A stretch of 39,073 nucleotides of DNA, taken from a bacterium TMED88 (lineage in GTDB: Bacteria; Myxococcota_A; UBA9160; UBA4427). The stretch covers positions 1-39,073 of the forward strand of contig NHEP01000177.1 in the NCBI GenBank assembly GCA_002171515.1. Reading direction: 5' to 3'. Position 1 is the first letter of the stretch. Each line of letters opens with the position of its first letter. Under the pieces are notes generated by a model. It saw only the letters and a program-made list of their open reading frames with translations. It was not told where the DNA came from and made no database searches. A program made the translations under genes and the position numbers. This document shows, one piece after another, positions 24,320 through 33,820 of the stretch.

Positions 24320-26806
24320 TCAGCCGATTCGACGCATCGACCAAAGCCCGGAGCCCAGGAGCAGTCCCGCCAAGCCGAGGAGAACACCGGGCCCGGCCAC
24401 CGGCACCAGCGGAACGCACCCGGGTACTGGAACCTGAATACATCCCCCCACAGCATCACACACACCGACCGTACATGCATCCGAATCATCGCATACCGAA
24501 TCGTCTGGAGAATGGATGACCGCATCCGCCCCCTCATCACAAACATCCTCGGTACACGAAAGGCCGTCGTCGGCTTCCGGCGGCGACCCGCTTTGGCAGT
24601 CCAAAAGAAGGTCGCAAGTTTCCGCGCCGTTGCAGAAGAGGCCATCGTCACAGGCGGAGTCAAGCGGCGCGTGAAGCACAGCATCAGCGACCTCATCACA
24701 ACTATCCTGGGTGCAGGCAACGCCATCATCGAGGGGGGGCGGCGGTCCGGTCTGACAGCCCTGCGCTTGATCACAAATCTCGTCACCGTTGCAGAAGAGA
24801 CCATCGTCACACTGGCTATCGACGGGGAGATGCGTCACAACGTTCAGCGCTTCATCGCAGAGATCCGTCGTACAGGCCACTCCATCGTCGATCGCCGGCA
24901 CCGTCCCGGACTGGCACCCGAGCAGTGCATCACAGGTCTCCTGGCCGTTACAGAACGTCTCGTCATCACAAAGACTATCTTGCGGTAGATGGGTGATCGT
25001 GTCCGTGGCCTCATCACAAGCATCATCCGTGCACCCGACCCCATCATCTACCGAAGGCACGACCCCCGACTCACAGCCAACCACGACGTCGCATGTCTCA
25101 AGGCCGTTACAAAACAGTCCGTCATCACAGCTCAAAGGCGCTCCGGCCACGCACTGGCCGGAACCATCGCAGCCATCTCCGACCGTGCAGGCGTCGCCAT
25201 CTGAGCAGGCGGAGGAAATTCCTTCGAAGAGACAGGCCGACGAGCAGCAATCGCCGTCGGCGGTTCCCCCATCGTCACATTCCTCGCCCAGCTCGACCGA
25301 ACCGTTTCCGCAGACCGCAAAAAGGCTCGTCGCGTCGGTACGGCGGTGGCTCAAGCCGTTGGCTGGATTCGTCACCATGGGACCATGGCTCTTCATAAGC
25401 GTTCTCAAATCCGAAACCGACAAATCACTTCCCTGATCAAGCGCCTGCTCGATGAGCAGAAGGCCGAGCGCGGCCGCGTAAGGACTGGCCGCAGAGGTGC
25501 CCCCGAAGATCGTCGAAGAACCAGCGAGGCCCGAAGTGGCCGTTGCGTAATCGGGCGCCAAGAGATCCAATAGCTCGTCGCTGTTCGTGTGGCAGACGAA
25601 ATCATCCGCGGCCGTGCTGCTATCCGTGCACAGCGTGGTGCTGCACGTATCGCCGCACCACGACACATTACCGAGGGCAGCATCGTAAACACCCCCGACA
25701 GAAATCGCATCGGCCACGCAGGCGGGGAAGGAAATTCCGTCGGTATGAGCGTCATTGCCTGAGGCCACGAAGACCGCGACGCCAGCAGCCGTCAAATCTT
25801 CAATGGCGTTGGCTGTATTCGAACCGCTGCAGGGATTGAAGGCGGCACTGGAGTACTCATCCCCGTCGCCGAGACTCATATTGACTACCCGGACATCGAG
25901 AGCGACATGGTTCGTCACAAGCCAATCGAGAGCTGCTGCAATATCGGAAAAACGGCCGCCCCCGACGGCATCGAGAACCTTAATCGCCACAATGCCTGCG
26001 CCCGGAGCGACGCCGCTTGAAGCCACGGTGCCATTCGACGTGATGATTCCGCTCACTGACGTGCCATGACCGTCGTCATCCTCTGCGGCTCCCGCACCAC
26101 TTTGGGTATCCCCTCCACCCGGACAACACCCCACGAAGGGGTTGGCATTGTTGCCACGACACCAGCATTGCTCATCCACTAAGTGGTCAACGAGATCAGG
26201 GTGGTCTGTGTCGATCCCTGAATCCAAGACGGCAATGTTGAGCCCTAAACCTTGGAAGCCAGCTGCGGCGGCCTGGCTGACCCCGATCATCGCACGGCCT
26301 TGATTTGTATTTTTATGGACTTGTCCATCGACGTAGACTCGAGCCACGTCGGGATGCTCGGCCAATCGACGGATGACGCCCGGACGGGCGCTCCCCGAAA
26401 ACCCTGAGAGGTTCTCGTAGCGACGGAGCAGGCGAAATTCGCCAGGGGCCAAGCCATTCAAAACGCCCTGCTGACGCTGAAAAATCGCCCGGCGCCGGGC
26501 TGCCCGGCGCCCGCGATTCCGCGCCACGCTTGGGTCCTCTCGAGCAGGATCCTCCAGAACCACGGAGAAGCGAATCCGCTCCTGGGCCGAAGCGGTTCCG
26601 AGACGGGCCTCTAAGCGTCGTCCCACCTTGCCGCGCCAGCGCTCTCCCGGTTCAAACTGCGATGGGGACTGAGCGACAGCGGGCAACGACAAGAGCAGGG
26701 TGCTCCCGGCCAATCCCCATGCGCAAAGGATTGCGAAGAGCCGCCGGAGGCTCCGCTTTTTCGCCCCCGTCGCCGGGGCGGATGTCTTTTTCCACGTCCA
26801 CCCCAT
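24320..26806 (-). CDS. Secreted subtilisin-like serine protease (S8) with cysteine-rich repeats and a C-terminal anchor
   Basis: An 828-residue exported protease. ATG 26806 puts the signal peptide (FAILCAWGLAGSTLLLSLPAVA) near residue 25-45; an in-frame ATG at 26887 would push it too deep. A propeptide (~50-160) precedes the S8 catalytic domain with Asp195 (VLDSGIDTDHP), His247 (DDGHGTSVSG), the oxyanion region near VASGND, and Ser438 (GTSAASP). After it come a DUF4215-like motif (CGNGSVELGEECDDGG), a Cys-rich segment, four exact 53-residue repeats (separate entry), and a tail VPVAGPGVLLGLAGLLLGSG followed by RR, which resembles a sorting or membrane-anchor tag. It probably degrades extracellular protein at the cell surface. 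Confidence 0.88.
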   Translation of the reverse strand: MGWTWKKTSAPATGAKKRSLRRLFAILCAWGLAGSTLLLSLPAVAQSPSQFEPGERWRGKVGRRLEARLGTASAQERIRFSVVLEDPAREDPSVARNRGRRAARRRAIFQRQQGVLNGLAPGEFRLLRRYENLSGFSGSARPGVIRRLAEHPDVARVYVDGQVHKNTNQGRAMIGVSQAAAAGFQGLGLNIAVLDSGIDTDHPDLVDHLVDEQCWCRGNNANPFVGCCPGGGDTQSGAGAAEDDDGHGTSVSGIITSNGTVASSGVAPGAGIVAIKVLDAVGGGRFSDIAAALDWLVTNHVALDVRVVNMSLGDGDEYSSAAFNPCSGSNTANAIEDLTAAGVAVFVASGNDAHTDGISFPACVADAISVGGVYDAALGNVSWCGDTCSTTLCTDSSTAADDFVCHTNSDELLDLLAPDYATATSGLAGSSTIFGGTSAASPYAAALGLLLIEQALDQGSDLSVSDLRTLMKSHGPMVTNPANGLSHRRTDATSLFAVCGNGSVELGEECDDGGTADGDCCSSACLFEGISSACSDGDACTVGDGCDGSGQCVAGAPLSCDDGLFCNGLETCDVVVGCESGVVPSVDDGVGCTDDACDEATDTITHLPQDSLCDDETFCNGQETCDALLGCQSGTVPAIDDGVACTTDLCDEALNVVTHLPVDSQCDDGLFCNGDEICDQAQGCQTGPPPPLDDGVACTQDSCDEVADAVLHAPLDSACDDGLFCNGAETCDLLLDCQSGSPPEADDGLSCTEDVCDEGADAVIHSPDDSVCDDSDACTVGVCDAVGGCIQVPVPGCVPLVPVAGPGVLLGLAGLLLGSGLWSMRRIG
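24494..25129 (-). repeat. Four tandem 159-bp (53-codon) cysteine-rich repeats in the protease gene
   Basis: Each unit begins C-D-D and reads ..FCNG.E.CD.., then GC.(S/T)G..P..DDG..CT.D.CDE, and ends near H.P.DS. Units start at 25129, 24970, 24811 and 24652, exactly 159 bp apart; a fifth, partial copy (CDDSDACTVGVCD) follows. Eight or so cysteines per unit would form disulfides and a rod-like stalk. Such repeats are common in deltaproteobacterial surface proteins. Confidence 0.8.
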
Positions 26807-26814
26807 CCTGTCGT

Positions 26815-26825
26815 AGTGTGACACT
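26815..26825. promoter_or_regulatory. 11-bp palindrome upstream of the protease start
   Basis: AGTGT-G-ACACT lies 9-19 bp upstream of ATG 26806, in the 247-bp divergent gap between the protease and enoyl-CoA hydratase genes. It is a perfect inverted repeat around a central G. If the protease starts at 26887 instead, it would be coding. The remainder of the gap shows no clear promoter by eye. Confidence 0.22.
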
Positions 26826-27053
26826 TCTGGCTGGGCGGACAAACGAAAAGTTGTCCCCGCAGCCGCTACACTGCTCTCTTTCTTCATCGCTCAATTCGTT
26901 TCGAGGAACTTTTCTTTCTGCTGAATTCCATCCTCTCTCAACCGACGCAGCGGTGGCATTGGGCCCTAACCGACCCAAGAACAATCTTTGAACCCCCTCG
27001 GGTCAATCCAAGCTTCCCACCTTCTTTCTGAGAATCATCCAGCTAGGCCAACG

Positions 27054-27857
27054 ATGAAATATGTACGGATCGAAAAACCGCGTCCCCATACCAGCGTCAT
27101 CGTGATGGATCGCCCCGAACGGATGAACTCGATGGCCTTCGAGCTGGTCGGACCTCTCCATGCAGCCATCCAAGAAGTCAGCGCCGACAATGACACGTGG
27201 TGTGTGGTTCTCACCGGATCGGGTCAGGGTTTCTGCTCAGGGGCCGACACCCAGGCCACTGAGCCTCCGCCGAATATCGACGGAATGACATTGACCCGCA
27301 TTGCGACGCGTTCGATGACCATCCTCTCGGATCTTGTGCCCGCACTCCGACGGATGCCGCAGCCTGTGATCTGCGCCGTCAACGGCGCAGCCATCGGAGG
27401 CGGGTTCTGTCTCACTCTGGGCGCCGACGTGCGGCTCGCTTCAGAATCCGCCTACTTTCGCGCGGCGGGCATCAACAACGGCTTGACTGCCGCCGAGCTG
27501 GGTCTGAGTTTTTTGCTGCCGCGTGCCATCGGAAGCTCAAGGGCCTTCGACATCATGCTCTCTGGGCGAGATGTCTCCGCGCAAGAAGCCGCCGATATCG
27601 GCCTGATCTCTCGGTGCGTGCCGGACGCTCAACTCCGCAATTCAGCTCTAGACCTCGCCGACCAAATCAACGGGTGGAGCACTCAGGGCGTGCAGCTCAC
27701 CAAAAGAATGATGTGGGCAGGCCTTGAAACGGGCAGCCTCGCCTCGGCGATCGAACTGGAGAGCCATACTCAACTCTTTGTGCGGCTCACAACCCAGAAT
27801 TTCGAGGAGGCCACCCGCGCGCGAAAAGAGGGGCGACCGCCGGTTTTCGAAGATTAG
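27054..27857 (+). CDS. Enoyl-CoA hydratase/isomerase (crotonase) family protein
   Basis: A 267-residue cytoplasmic protein. ATG 27054 follows an AGG 8 nt upstream; family similarity starts at MKYVRIEKPRP. Crotonase features are the CoA-binding SGQGFCSGADTQ, the oxyanion-hole NGAAIGGGFCLTLGADVRLA, and a downstream AAELGLSFLLPRAIG, where the Glu is a candidate acid/base residue. The usual first catalytic Glu (in AE..FG) is replaced by ESAYFRAAG, so isomerase or hydrolase chemistry cannot be excluded. It likely acts on acyl-CoA in fatty-acid or aromatic degradation. It is first in a tight set with the patatin autotransporter and sulfatase (gaps 45 and 30 bp), a surprising mix. Confidence 0.85.
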   Translation: MKYVRIEKPRPHTSVIVMDRPERMNSMAFELVGPLHAAIQEVSADNDTWCVVLTGSGQGFCSGADTQATEPPPNIDGMTLTRIATRSMTILSDLVPALRRMPQPVICAVNGAAIGGGFCLTLGADVRLASESAYFRAAGINNGLTAAELGLSFLLPRAIGSSRAFDIMLSGRDVSAQEAADIGLISRCVPDAQLRNSALDLADQINGWSTQGVQLTKRMMWAGLETGSLASAIELESHTQLFVRLTTQNFEEATRARKEGRPPVFED

Positions 27858-27902
27858 AACCGGGCCGCTCTGACGCATTTGGCCGCTGGAGTATCTGACC
27901 TG

Positions 27903-30137
27903 GTGTTTCTTATTCTTCAACGCTGCGCACTCTGGACTCTGCTGATCGGATTGCCTTTTTCAACCGGGTTTGCGGCCTCCTCCGCGGAACCGCAATCCGA
28001 AAAACGCCCCAAAATTGCATTGGCTCTTAGCGGAGGCGGAGCCCGCGGAGCCGCCCACGTCGGGGTGCTCCAAGTGCTGGAGGAACTTCAGATTCCCATC
28101 GACATCGTCACGGGAACCAGCATGGGAGCCGTGATCGGCGGACTCTATGCCTCGGGGGTCGAAGTCGATGCGCTGGACAACTTGCTCGCTGATTTGCCTT
28201 GGGACGCACTCTTTCAGGACAAAACCCGGCGACGCGACCTCGCCTTCCGACGCAAAGAGGATGACTACAACTATCTCTCCAATTTCAACTTCGGTTTCAA
28301 AGGGGGAAGCCTGAAAATCCCGACGGGGTTGATCCAAGGGCAGCGCCTTGAACTGACTTTGGGACTCCTCACGCTTCCCGTCGCGACGGTGCGGAATTTT
28401 GATGATCTGACTTACCCGTTCCGAGCCGTGGCAACGGACATCACCGACGGAGAAGCTGTTGTGCTGGGGCATGGCGATCTAGCCGATGCCATCCGGGCCA
28501 GCATGGCGATCCCGGGTGCCTTTGCGCCCGTCGAAATCGACGGCCAATTGCTCGTTGACGGCGGATCGGCGATGAATCTCCCCGTTCAAGCCGCTCAGGA
28601 TATGGGCGCCGACATCGTCATTGCGGTCGATATCTCCACGCCCCTCCGAAAGCGGGAAAAACTCGACAACGCCCTCTCGATCACGGGTCAAACCACAACC
28701 ATTTTGATTCAAAACAATACCCGCGAGCAAATCGAGCGACTGGGCCCACACGATTTCCTCATCCAACCCGACCTCGGTCCGGTGGCCACGATGTCGTTTG
28801 ACCAGGTCCTTGAAGCGGCGAATCGCGGAACGATGGCGACGCTGGCTTTGCGGAAAAAGCTGTCCTCACTCTCCCTCGACGATGAAGCCTGGGCGGCCTA
28901 CCGATCTTCCTTGCAGCGCCCTTCACCGGTTCCGCCGGTCATCACAGACGTCCGTATCGTCAACCAGAGCGTGGTCTCAGACGATGTGATCCGAAAACGG
29001 ATTCATGTCGCCCTCGGTGAAGCCCTTGACTTTGCGGTGTTGGCTCGAGATATCGACATCCTTTACGGACTCGATGTGTTCGATCATGTGAATTTTCGTA
29101 TCGATCACCTGGCCGATGGGGGCAACCAGTTGGTCATCCTGACCCGGGAGAAGGCCACGGGGCGCAACCGAGTCCGTCTCGGCTTTGAACTCGAAACCGA
29201 CTTTGTTTCGAACAGCCTGTTTAACATCGGAGTCAATGTCACTCGGGTTCCAATGAATTCTCTGGTGGCCGAGTGGCGGACCCAACTGCAGATCGGGCAG
29301 TACCCCGCGATCAAGACGGAATTTTGGCAACCCCTCGATGACGAAACCCGATGGTTTGTCGCCCCCGAACTCTTCTTCGAATCGCTGACTTTTGGCCAAT
29401 TTGACAATCAGGGAAACGAACTCGCCGAGTATCGCACTTACGATGTCGGCGCGGGACTCGGCTTCGGGCGTCAGCTCGGACAGTGGGGAGAAGTCCGGGC
29501 CGGTATCAGTTACGACTGGGCGACTGCAGACCTCTTTGTGGGCGACCCCGGCTTGTTTCCACAAGTTCAAAGATCAGATGGGCAGATCTTTCTCCGCTTC
29601 GTCGCGGACACCCTCGACAATGCGCGTTTTCCCACCGAAGGCGGGCTCTTCGTGGCCCGGGCCGCCCTAGGCTTCAAAGCGCTCGGCTCGACGAACGACT
29701 ACCAGTCTCTATTCGCCACTGCGGAATATGCCAAGACTTGGGGCAAGAATACGCTCGTTGGAGATATCCAGACCGGTGTCAGTTTCGAAAACGAAATCAC
29801 CGTCAACAACCTTTACACACTCGGCGGCTTTTTGCGCTTGAGCGGACTGCGGCCCAATGAACTCGTCGGCTCGGACATGCTTTTTTTTCGAGTCAGAGGT
29901 TACCGTCGCATCGCCAATCTTGGGCTCCTTTCCTTTACGATTCCCGCTTACGTCGGATTTTCAGTCGAAGGCGGAAATACATGGCTCTCCACGTCGGACA
30001 TCTCGCCCGGCTCTATGCTTTGGGGCGGGAGTCTCTATTTTGCGCTGGATACCCCCATAGCACCCTTCTACATCGCCTACGGCAACACAAATGGCGATCG
30101 ACAATCCGCTTACTTCTACTTGGGGCAGGTTTTCTAA
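27903..30137 (+). CDS. PlpD-type patatin phospholipase with POTRA and beta-barrel (type Vd autotransporter)
   Basis: A 744-residue secreted outer-membrane protein. The start is taken at GTG 27903, giving a signal peptide (MFLILQRCALWTLLIGLPF); a TTG at 27879 is the alternative. Residues ~35-300 are a patatin lipase with the oxyanion motif SGGGARGAAHVG, nucleophile Ser73 (GTSMG) and Asp219 (DGG). Residues ~345-420 form a POTRA-like domain. Residues ~420 to the end are a 16-strand-type beta-barrel ending in Phe (SAYFYLGQVF), as required for BAM insertion. PlpD relatives expose a phospholipase/lipase on the cell surface. It sits between the enoyl-CoA hydratase and sulfatase genes, so coordinated lipid or polymer use is plausible but unproven. 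Confidence 0.9.
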   Translation: MFLILQRCALWTLLIGLPFSTGFAASSAEPQSEKRPKIALALSGGGARGAAHVGVLQVLEELQIPIDIVTGTSMGAVIGGLYASGVEVDALDNLLADLPWDALFQDKTRRRDLAFRRKEDDYNYLSNFNFGFKGGSLKIPTGLIQGQRLELTLGLLTLPVATVRNFDDLTYPFRAVATDITDGEAVVLGHGDLADAIRASMAIPGAFAPVEIDGQLLVDGGSAMNLPVQAAQDMGADIVIAVDISTPLRKREKLDNALSITGQTTTILIQNNTREQIERLGPHDFLIQPDLGPVATMSFDQVLEAANRGTMATLALRKKLSSLSLDDEAWAAYRSSLQRPSPVPPVITDVRIVNQSVVSDDVIRKRIHVALGEALDFAVLARDIDILYGLDVFDHVNFRIDHLADGGNQLVILTREKATGRNRVRLGFELETDFVSNSLFNIGVNVTRVPMNSLVAEWRTQLQIGQYPAIKTEFWQPLDDETRWFVAPELFFESLTFGQFDNQGNELAEYRTYDVGAGLGFGRQLGQWGEVRAGISYDWATADLFVGDPGLFPQVQRSDGQIFLRFVADTLDNARFPTEGGLFVARAALGFKALGSTNDYQSLFATAEYAKTWGKNTLVGDIQTGVSFENEITVNNLYTLGGFLRLSGLRPNELVGSDMLFFRVRGYRRIANLGLLSFTIPAYVGFSVEGGNTWLSTSDISPGSMLWGGSLYFALDTPIAPFYIAYGNTNGDRQSAYFYLGQVF

Positions 30138-30167
30138 ATCGATCACACTGCGAAGAAGGGATTCCTG

Positions 30168-31769
30168 ATGACGCGCACCCGGCTCGGAATCTTCCTTTCA
30201 TTGTTTCTCGCCGCGAACACATGGATCGCATGTGGCCCAGAGGGTGAGGAGTTGACTTCTCGTCCACCCAACGTGGTCATTCTTGTCGCAGATGACCTCG
30301 GCTTTGCCGATGTCGGATACCGCGGGAGCGCCATCCAAACACCGGGCATCGATCGGTTAGCCGCGGAGGGGCTGCGTCTCGAACGCTTCTACGCCACGCC
30401 CATCTGCACACCCACTCGCGCTGCGCTCATGACCGGGCGCGACCCCCTCTTGCTCGGACTCGCATACGATCAAATTCACCCTTGGTACAACGCGGGTCTC
30501 GCGCCAGACCAAGAAACGCTCCCTCGGGCTTTTCAATCCGCGGGATATCAAACAGCGCTCGTTGGGAAGTGGCACCTCGGCCATACCTATGCCCACCAAC
30601 TTCCCAATGCCCAAGGCTTCGCCCACTTCTCAGGCCATCTCCACACCAATACGGACTACTACAAACACGAACGTGAAAGAGGCCATGACCTTCAGGAAAA
30701 TGGTCAACCCTTGCATAAACCAGGCATTTACCTGACGCACATTCAAGCGGAAGAGGCGGTTCGAGTCATCCGCGAACGAGATGTCAAAAGGCCCCTACTT
30801 CTCACTGTCGCCTTTACCGCGCCTCACAGTCCGATGCAGGCTCCTCAAGCCAGTGTTGATCTCTATCGAGATTTGCCCAAGGCCGGCAACCGACGCGTTT
30901 ATGCGGCCATGGTTCACGAGATGGACCTCGCGATCTCAGAGATCCTCCGAACTCTCGATCAGGAAGGAATCGCGGATGAGACCTTGGTTTTCTTTATGAG
31001 CGATAACGGCGGGATGCGCGCCTTCGGCGGACGCAACACGCCTCTTCGGGGCGGGAAGGGTCAAACCTTCGAAGGCGGGATCCGAGTCCCTGCGCTTCTG
31101 CGATGGCCCAAGGTGCTCCCCGCCGATGCTGAAACCGAGACCCTCGTCACCGTCATGGACATCTTTCCAACCCTCGCCGATGCCGCCGGCATCCCAATTC
31201 CCGCCGAGGCCCCCATTGAAGGCGTCGATCTGTGGCCAACCCTGGCTAAGGGCACGCCTCCACCGGCAAGACGACCCATTTTCTTCGCATCGGAAATCCC
31301 TCTTCCCGGAGTGATCTTCACAACAGCGATTGACGATCCATGGAAACTCGTCCAAATCATCCGTGAAGGGCCGACTGAAACCCAGACTACGGAGATGCTC
31401 TTCCGCCTGGACCAGGATCCACTTGAGACCCGCGATTTATCTCGATCCCAACCTGAGCGCGTGGCTCAGCTCCGCGAGGAGATCAAAGACTGGAGACGGC
31501 AACACCCGATGGCGGGCACGCGCGGTACACTCGTGCCGCATCCAGGCTGGGTGGCGCCTCTCGACTGGGCCGACCACGTGTTGCCCGCCTCGAAACTTCA
31601 GCCCCAGTGGAAGAACGAGTTGCCCTTTTCCGAGGCCCTGTTGGACGCCACGGCTCACCGCGGAGTCCTCGTCGATGCGGAGGAACGGGCTGAGTTGATC
31701 AAGCAAGAGCGAGCCCGAAACGAAAGCATGGCCTTACCGGATGATCCACCGCGGTTCAACAACCCCTAA
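30168..31769 (+). CDS. Type I sulfatase (arylsulfatase-like), probable lipoprotein
   Basis: A 533-residue protein. The signal peptide ends WIA-C22, a plausible lipobox. The sulfatase core starts at [18 protein letters not shown] (metal ligands Asp42/Asp43). The modification motif C80-T-P-T-R84 ([13 protein letters not shown]) is the cysteine-type substrate for formylglycine generation. Later come GKWHLG, HSPM, and MSDNGG for Ca2+ and sulfate binding. It hydrolyses sulfate esters, likely of sulfated sugars, at the cell surface. An FGE or AtsB-like maturase is not in this window. Its stop overlaps the ftsH stop in the shared bases CTAA (31766-31769). It may pair functionally with the GH16 protein. 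Confidence 0.9.
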   Translation: MTRTRLGIFLSLFLAANTWIACGPEGEELTSRPPNVVILVADDLGFADVGYRGSAIQTPGIDRLAAEGLRLERFYATPICTPTRAALMTGRDPLLLGLAYDQIHPWYNAGLAPDQETLPRAFQSAGYQTALVGKWHLGHTYAHQLPNAQGFAHFSGHLHTNTDYYKHERERGHDLQENGQPLHKPGIYLTHIQAEEAVRVIRERDVKRPLLLTVAFTAPHSPMQAPQASVDLYRDLPKAGNRRVYAAMVHEMDLAISEILRTLDQEGIADETLVFFMSDNGGMRAFGGRNTPLRGGKGQTFEGGIRVPALLRWPKVLPADAETETLVTVMDIFPTLADAAGIPIPAEAPIEGVDLWPTLAKGTPPPARRPIFFASEIPLPGVIFTTAIDDPWKLVQIIREGPTETQTTEMLFRLDQDPLETRDLSRSQPERVAQLREEIKDWRRQHPMAGTRGTLVPHPGWVAPLDWADHVLPASKLQPQWKNELPFSEALLDATAHRGVLVDAEERAELIKQERARNESMALPDDPPRFNNP

Positions 31770-33721
31770 GGCAATCCCTCGCTCGGAGCCGGGCCCAGAA
31801 TATCAGTGACATCCGATGCATCGAGGGTCTCGGTCTCAAGCAGTCTTTGCGCCATTTTCTCGAGTTGATCTTGGTGCTCTCGGAGAAACTTCAGATCATG
31901 CTCATAAGACGCTGCGAGAATTTCCATCAACTCGTCGTCGAGAGCCTGGGCAATTCCGCCTGAGTGCGGCGCCAACTGAGGCCCCTGGCCCAGATATCCA
32001 CCGGCGCTCGAGTCCGCCAGGCTGAGATTGGGCAATTTTTCGCTCATGCCGTAAACGCTCAGCATCTGACGAACGATCCCCGAAGCTTTTTCTAGATCAT
32101 CGCTGGCGCCTGTCGAGACCGAACCGAAGACCACTTCCTCAGCCGCCCGGCCGCCAAGCAGCACGCGAACGCGGCCAATCAATTCGTCGCGCGACATCAG
32201 GTACCGATCCTCAAGCGGGGTCTGCAGCGTATAGCCCAACGCCGCTCGGCCGCGGGGAATGATCGAGACCTTTTGCACAGGGTCGGCACTGGGCGTGAAA
32301 TGGCCAATCAGCGCATGACCTGATTCGTGATAGGCGACAATCTTTCTTTCTTTATCACTGATGATTCGACTCTTTCGTTCGAGTCCGGCCACGATCCGCT
32401 CGACCGACTCATTGAAGTCGTCCATCTGAATCGTCGAATGACCGCGTCGCGATGCCAACAAAGCCGCCTCGTTGCAGAGGTTGGCAATATCCGCACCCAC
32501 AAAGCCAGGGGTGCGGCTCGCAAGCGCCCCAGCATCGACCTTCGGACCCAGAGGCATGCCGCGCAAGTGAACTTTAAAGATGGCCTCTCGGCCGCGGAGA
32601 TCCGGTCGGTCACAAATGATCTGTCGGTCAAAGCGACCCGCCCGCAGGAGTGCGGGATCGAGAACCTCGGGCCGATTGGTGGCTGCAAGGATGATCACCG
32701 AGGTCCGTGCATCGAAACCATCCATTTCAACCAGCAACTGATTGAGTGTATTCTCTCGCTCATCATGACCGCCGGCCATCGGCCCCATTTGGCCGCGTGC
32801 CTTGCCGATCGCATCGAGTTCGTCGATGAAGATGATGCACGGCGCCTTCTTGCGAGCTTCCGCGAACAGATCGCGCACCCGAGCGGCCCCCACACCGACA
32901 AACATTTCCACAAAGTCTGAACCGGAAATCGAGTAGAAGGGAACACCGGCTTCCCCGGCAACCGCTTTGGCGAGCAACGTCTTGCCGGTGCCGGGTGGCC
33001 CGGCCAACAAGACTCCCCGAGGCAAACGCCCCCCCAGCTGTTTAAAACGATCGGGCTCCTTCAAGAAGCTCACCAGCTCACGGGTTTCTTCGATCGGCTC
33101 ATCCAGCCCCGCGACGTCGTCAAAGCTTACCCGGGAGTCCGCATCGAGCTCCACGATCTTGGCTTTATTCTGGCCTACGGCGAGGGCATTCGGTCCCCCG
33201 CGCATCCGACGCATCAGAAAGACCCAGATCAACATCAAGATGGCGAAGGGGATAATCCAGTTGAAGAAAAGGTTCCGGAGCCAACGGGATTCGATCTTGC
33301 CTTCGAACTGAACGTCGTGTTCGGAGAGCCGCTCAACGAGGTCTTCATCTTCAACGCGGATCACCGTAAAATGACGAGCCGCCTCCGCGCGTTGAGCCGC
33401 CATCTTTTTTTCGGCCCCATCGAACCAAGCCGAAATGCGCTCCGCTCCGGGAAGGCGCCAGGGCGTGTGCTTCGCCGGAGGGTCTACCTTTTCATCGACC
33501 TGATCCCCGCCCGCCTGTTCTTCGCTCGACTTCATCAAGCCATAGAGGCGTTCCGGGGTGATGACCACTTCTTCGACTTTCTTGCTCGACACATCCTGAA
33601 TAAAGTCGCTGTAGGATTTGTCTTGGACCTCATGACCCGTAAAGAACAGGGTTTGAATTCCCAAAATCATCGCCAGGACGAAAAGGTAGTAGCCGATCGA
33701 AAATCGTGTGCGCTCTTCCAC
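31766..33721 (-). CDS. ftsH: ATP-dependent zinc metalloprotease FtsH
   Basis: A 651-residue inner-membrane protease. The start is GTG 33721, with GGAG about 10 nt upstream. It has two membrane helices (~10-28 and ~151-170), an AAA+ domain with Walker A GPPGTGKT (241-248), a pore loop near [12 protein letters not shown], Walker [36 protein letters not shown], and the zinc site H465-E466-S-G-H469. It degrades unstable and membrane proteins. The stretch between the two helices is about 120 residues, longer than the usual ~75, with an extra acidic/Lys-rich segment (~64-115). It converges on the sulfatase gene, and its end shares 4 nt with it. Confidence 0.95.
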   Translation of the reverse strand: MEERTRFSIGYYLFVLAMILGIQTLFFTGHEVQDKSYSDFIQDVSSKKVEEVVITPERLYGLMKSSEEQAGGDQVDEKVDPPAKHTPWRLPGAERISAWFDGAEKKMAAQRAEAARHFTVIRVEDEDLVERLSEHDVQFEGKIESRWLRNLFFNWIIPFAILMLIWVFLMRRMRGGPNALAVGQNKAKIVELDADSRVSFDDVAGLDEPIEETRELVSFLKEPDRFKQLGGRLPRGVLLAGPPGTGKTLLAKAVAGEAGVPFYSISGSDFVEMFVGVGAARVRDLFAEARKKAPCIIFIDELDAIGKARGQMGPMAGGHDERENTLNQLLVEMDGFDARTSVIILAATNRPEVLDPALLRAGRFDRQIICDRPDLRGREAIFKVHLRGMPLGPKVDAGALASRTPGFVGADIANLCNEAALLASRRGHSTIQMDDFNESVERIVAGLERKSRIISDKERKIVAYHESGHALIGHFTPSADPVQKVSIIPRGRAALGYTLQTPLEDRYLMSRDELIGRVRVLLGGRAAEEVVFGSVSTGASDDLEKASGIVRQMLSVYGMSEKLPNLSLADSSAGGYLGQGPQLAPHSGGIAQALDDELMEILAASYEHDLKFLREHQDQLEKMAQRLLETETLDASDVTDILGPAPSEGLP

Positions 33722-33820
33722 TTCAGGCAGTCTCCAATGGGCCCCGGAGACTAACAGACCCCCCGCAGTCCGGCGCTGGGTGCAGACTTCTCAAAAGCGC
33801 CCTTGGAAAAGCTTCGGGCC

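Noticed and set aside
23750..24988. Long plus-strand open frame (~412 codons) and several similar ones opposite the transporter and protease genes
   Set aside because: They lie antisense to well-supported genes, are rich in Arg/His/Ser, have no ribosome site and match no family; they are by-products of GC-rich codon use.
24494..25129. CRISPR-like tandem repeat
   Set aside because: The period is 159 bp, in frame and coding, with no short repeat/unique spacer pattern; it is a protein repeat.
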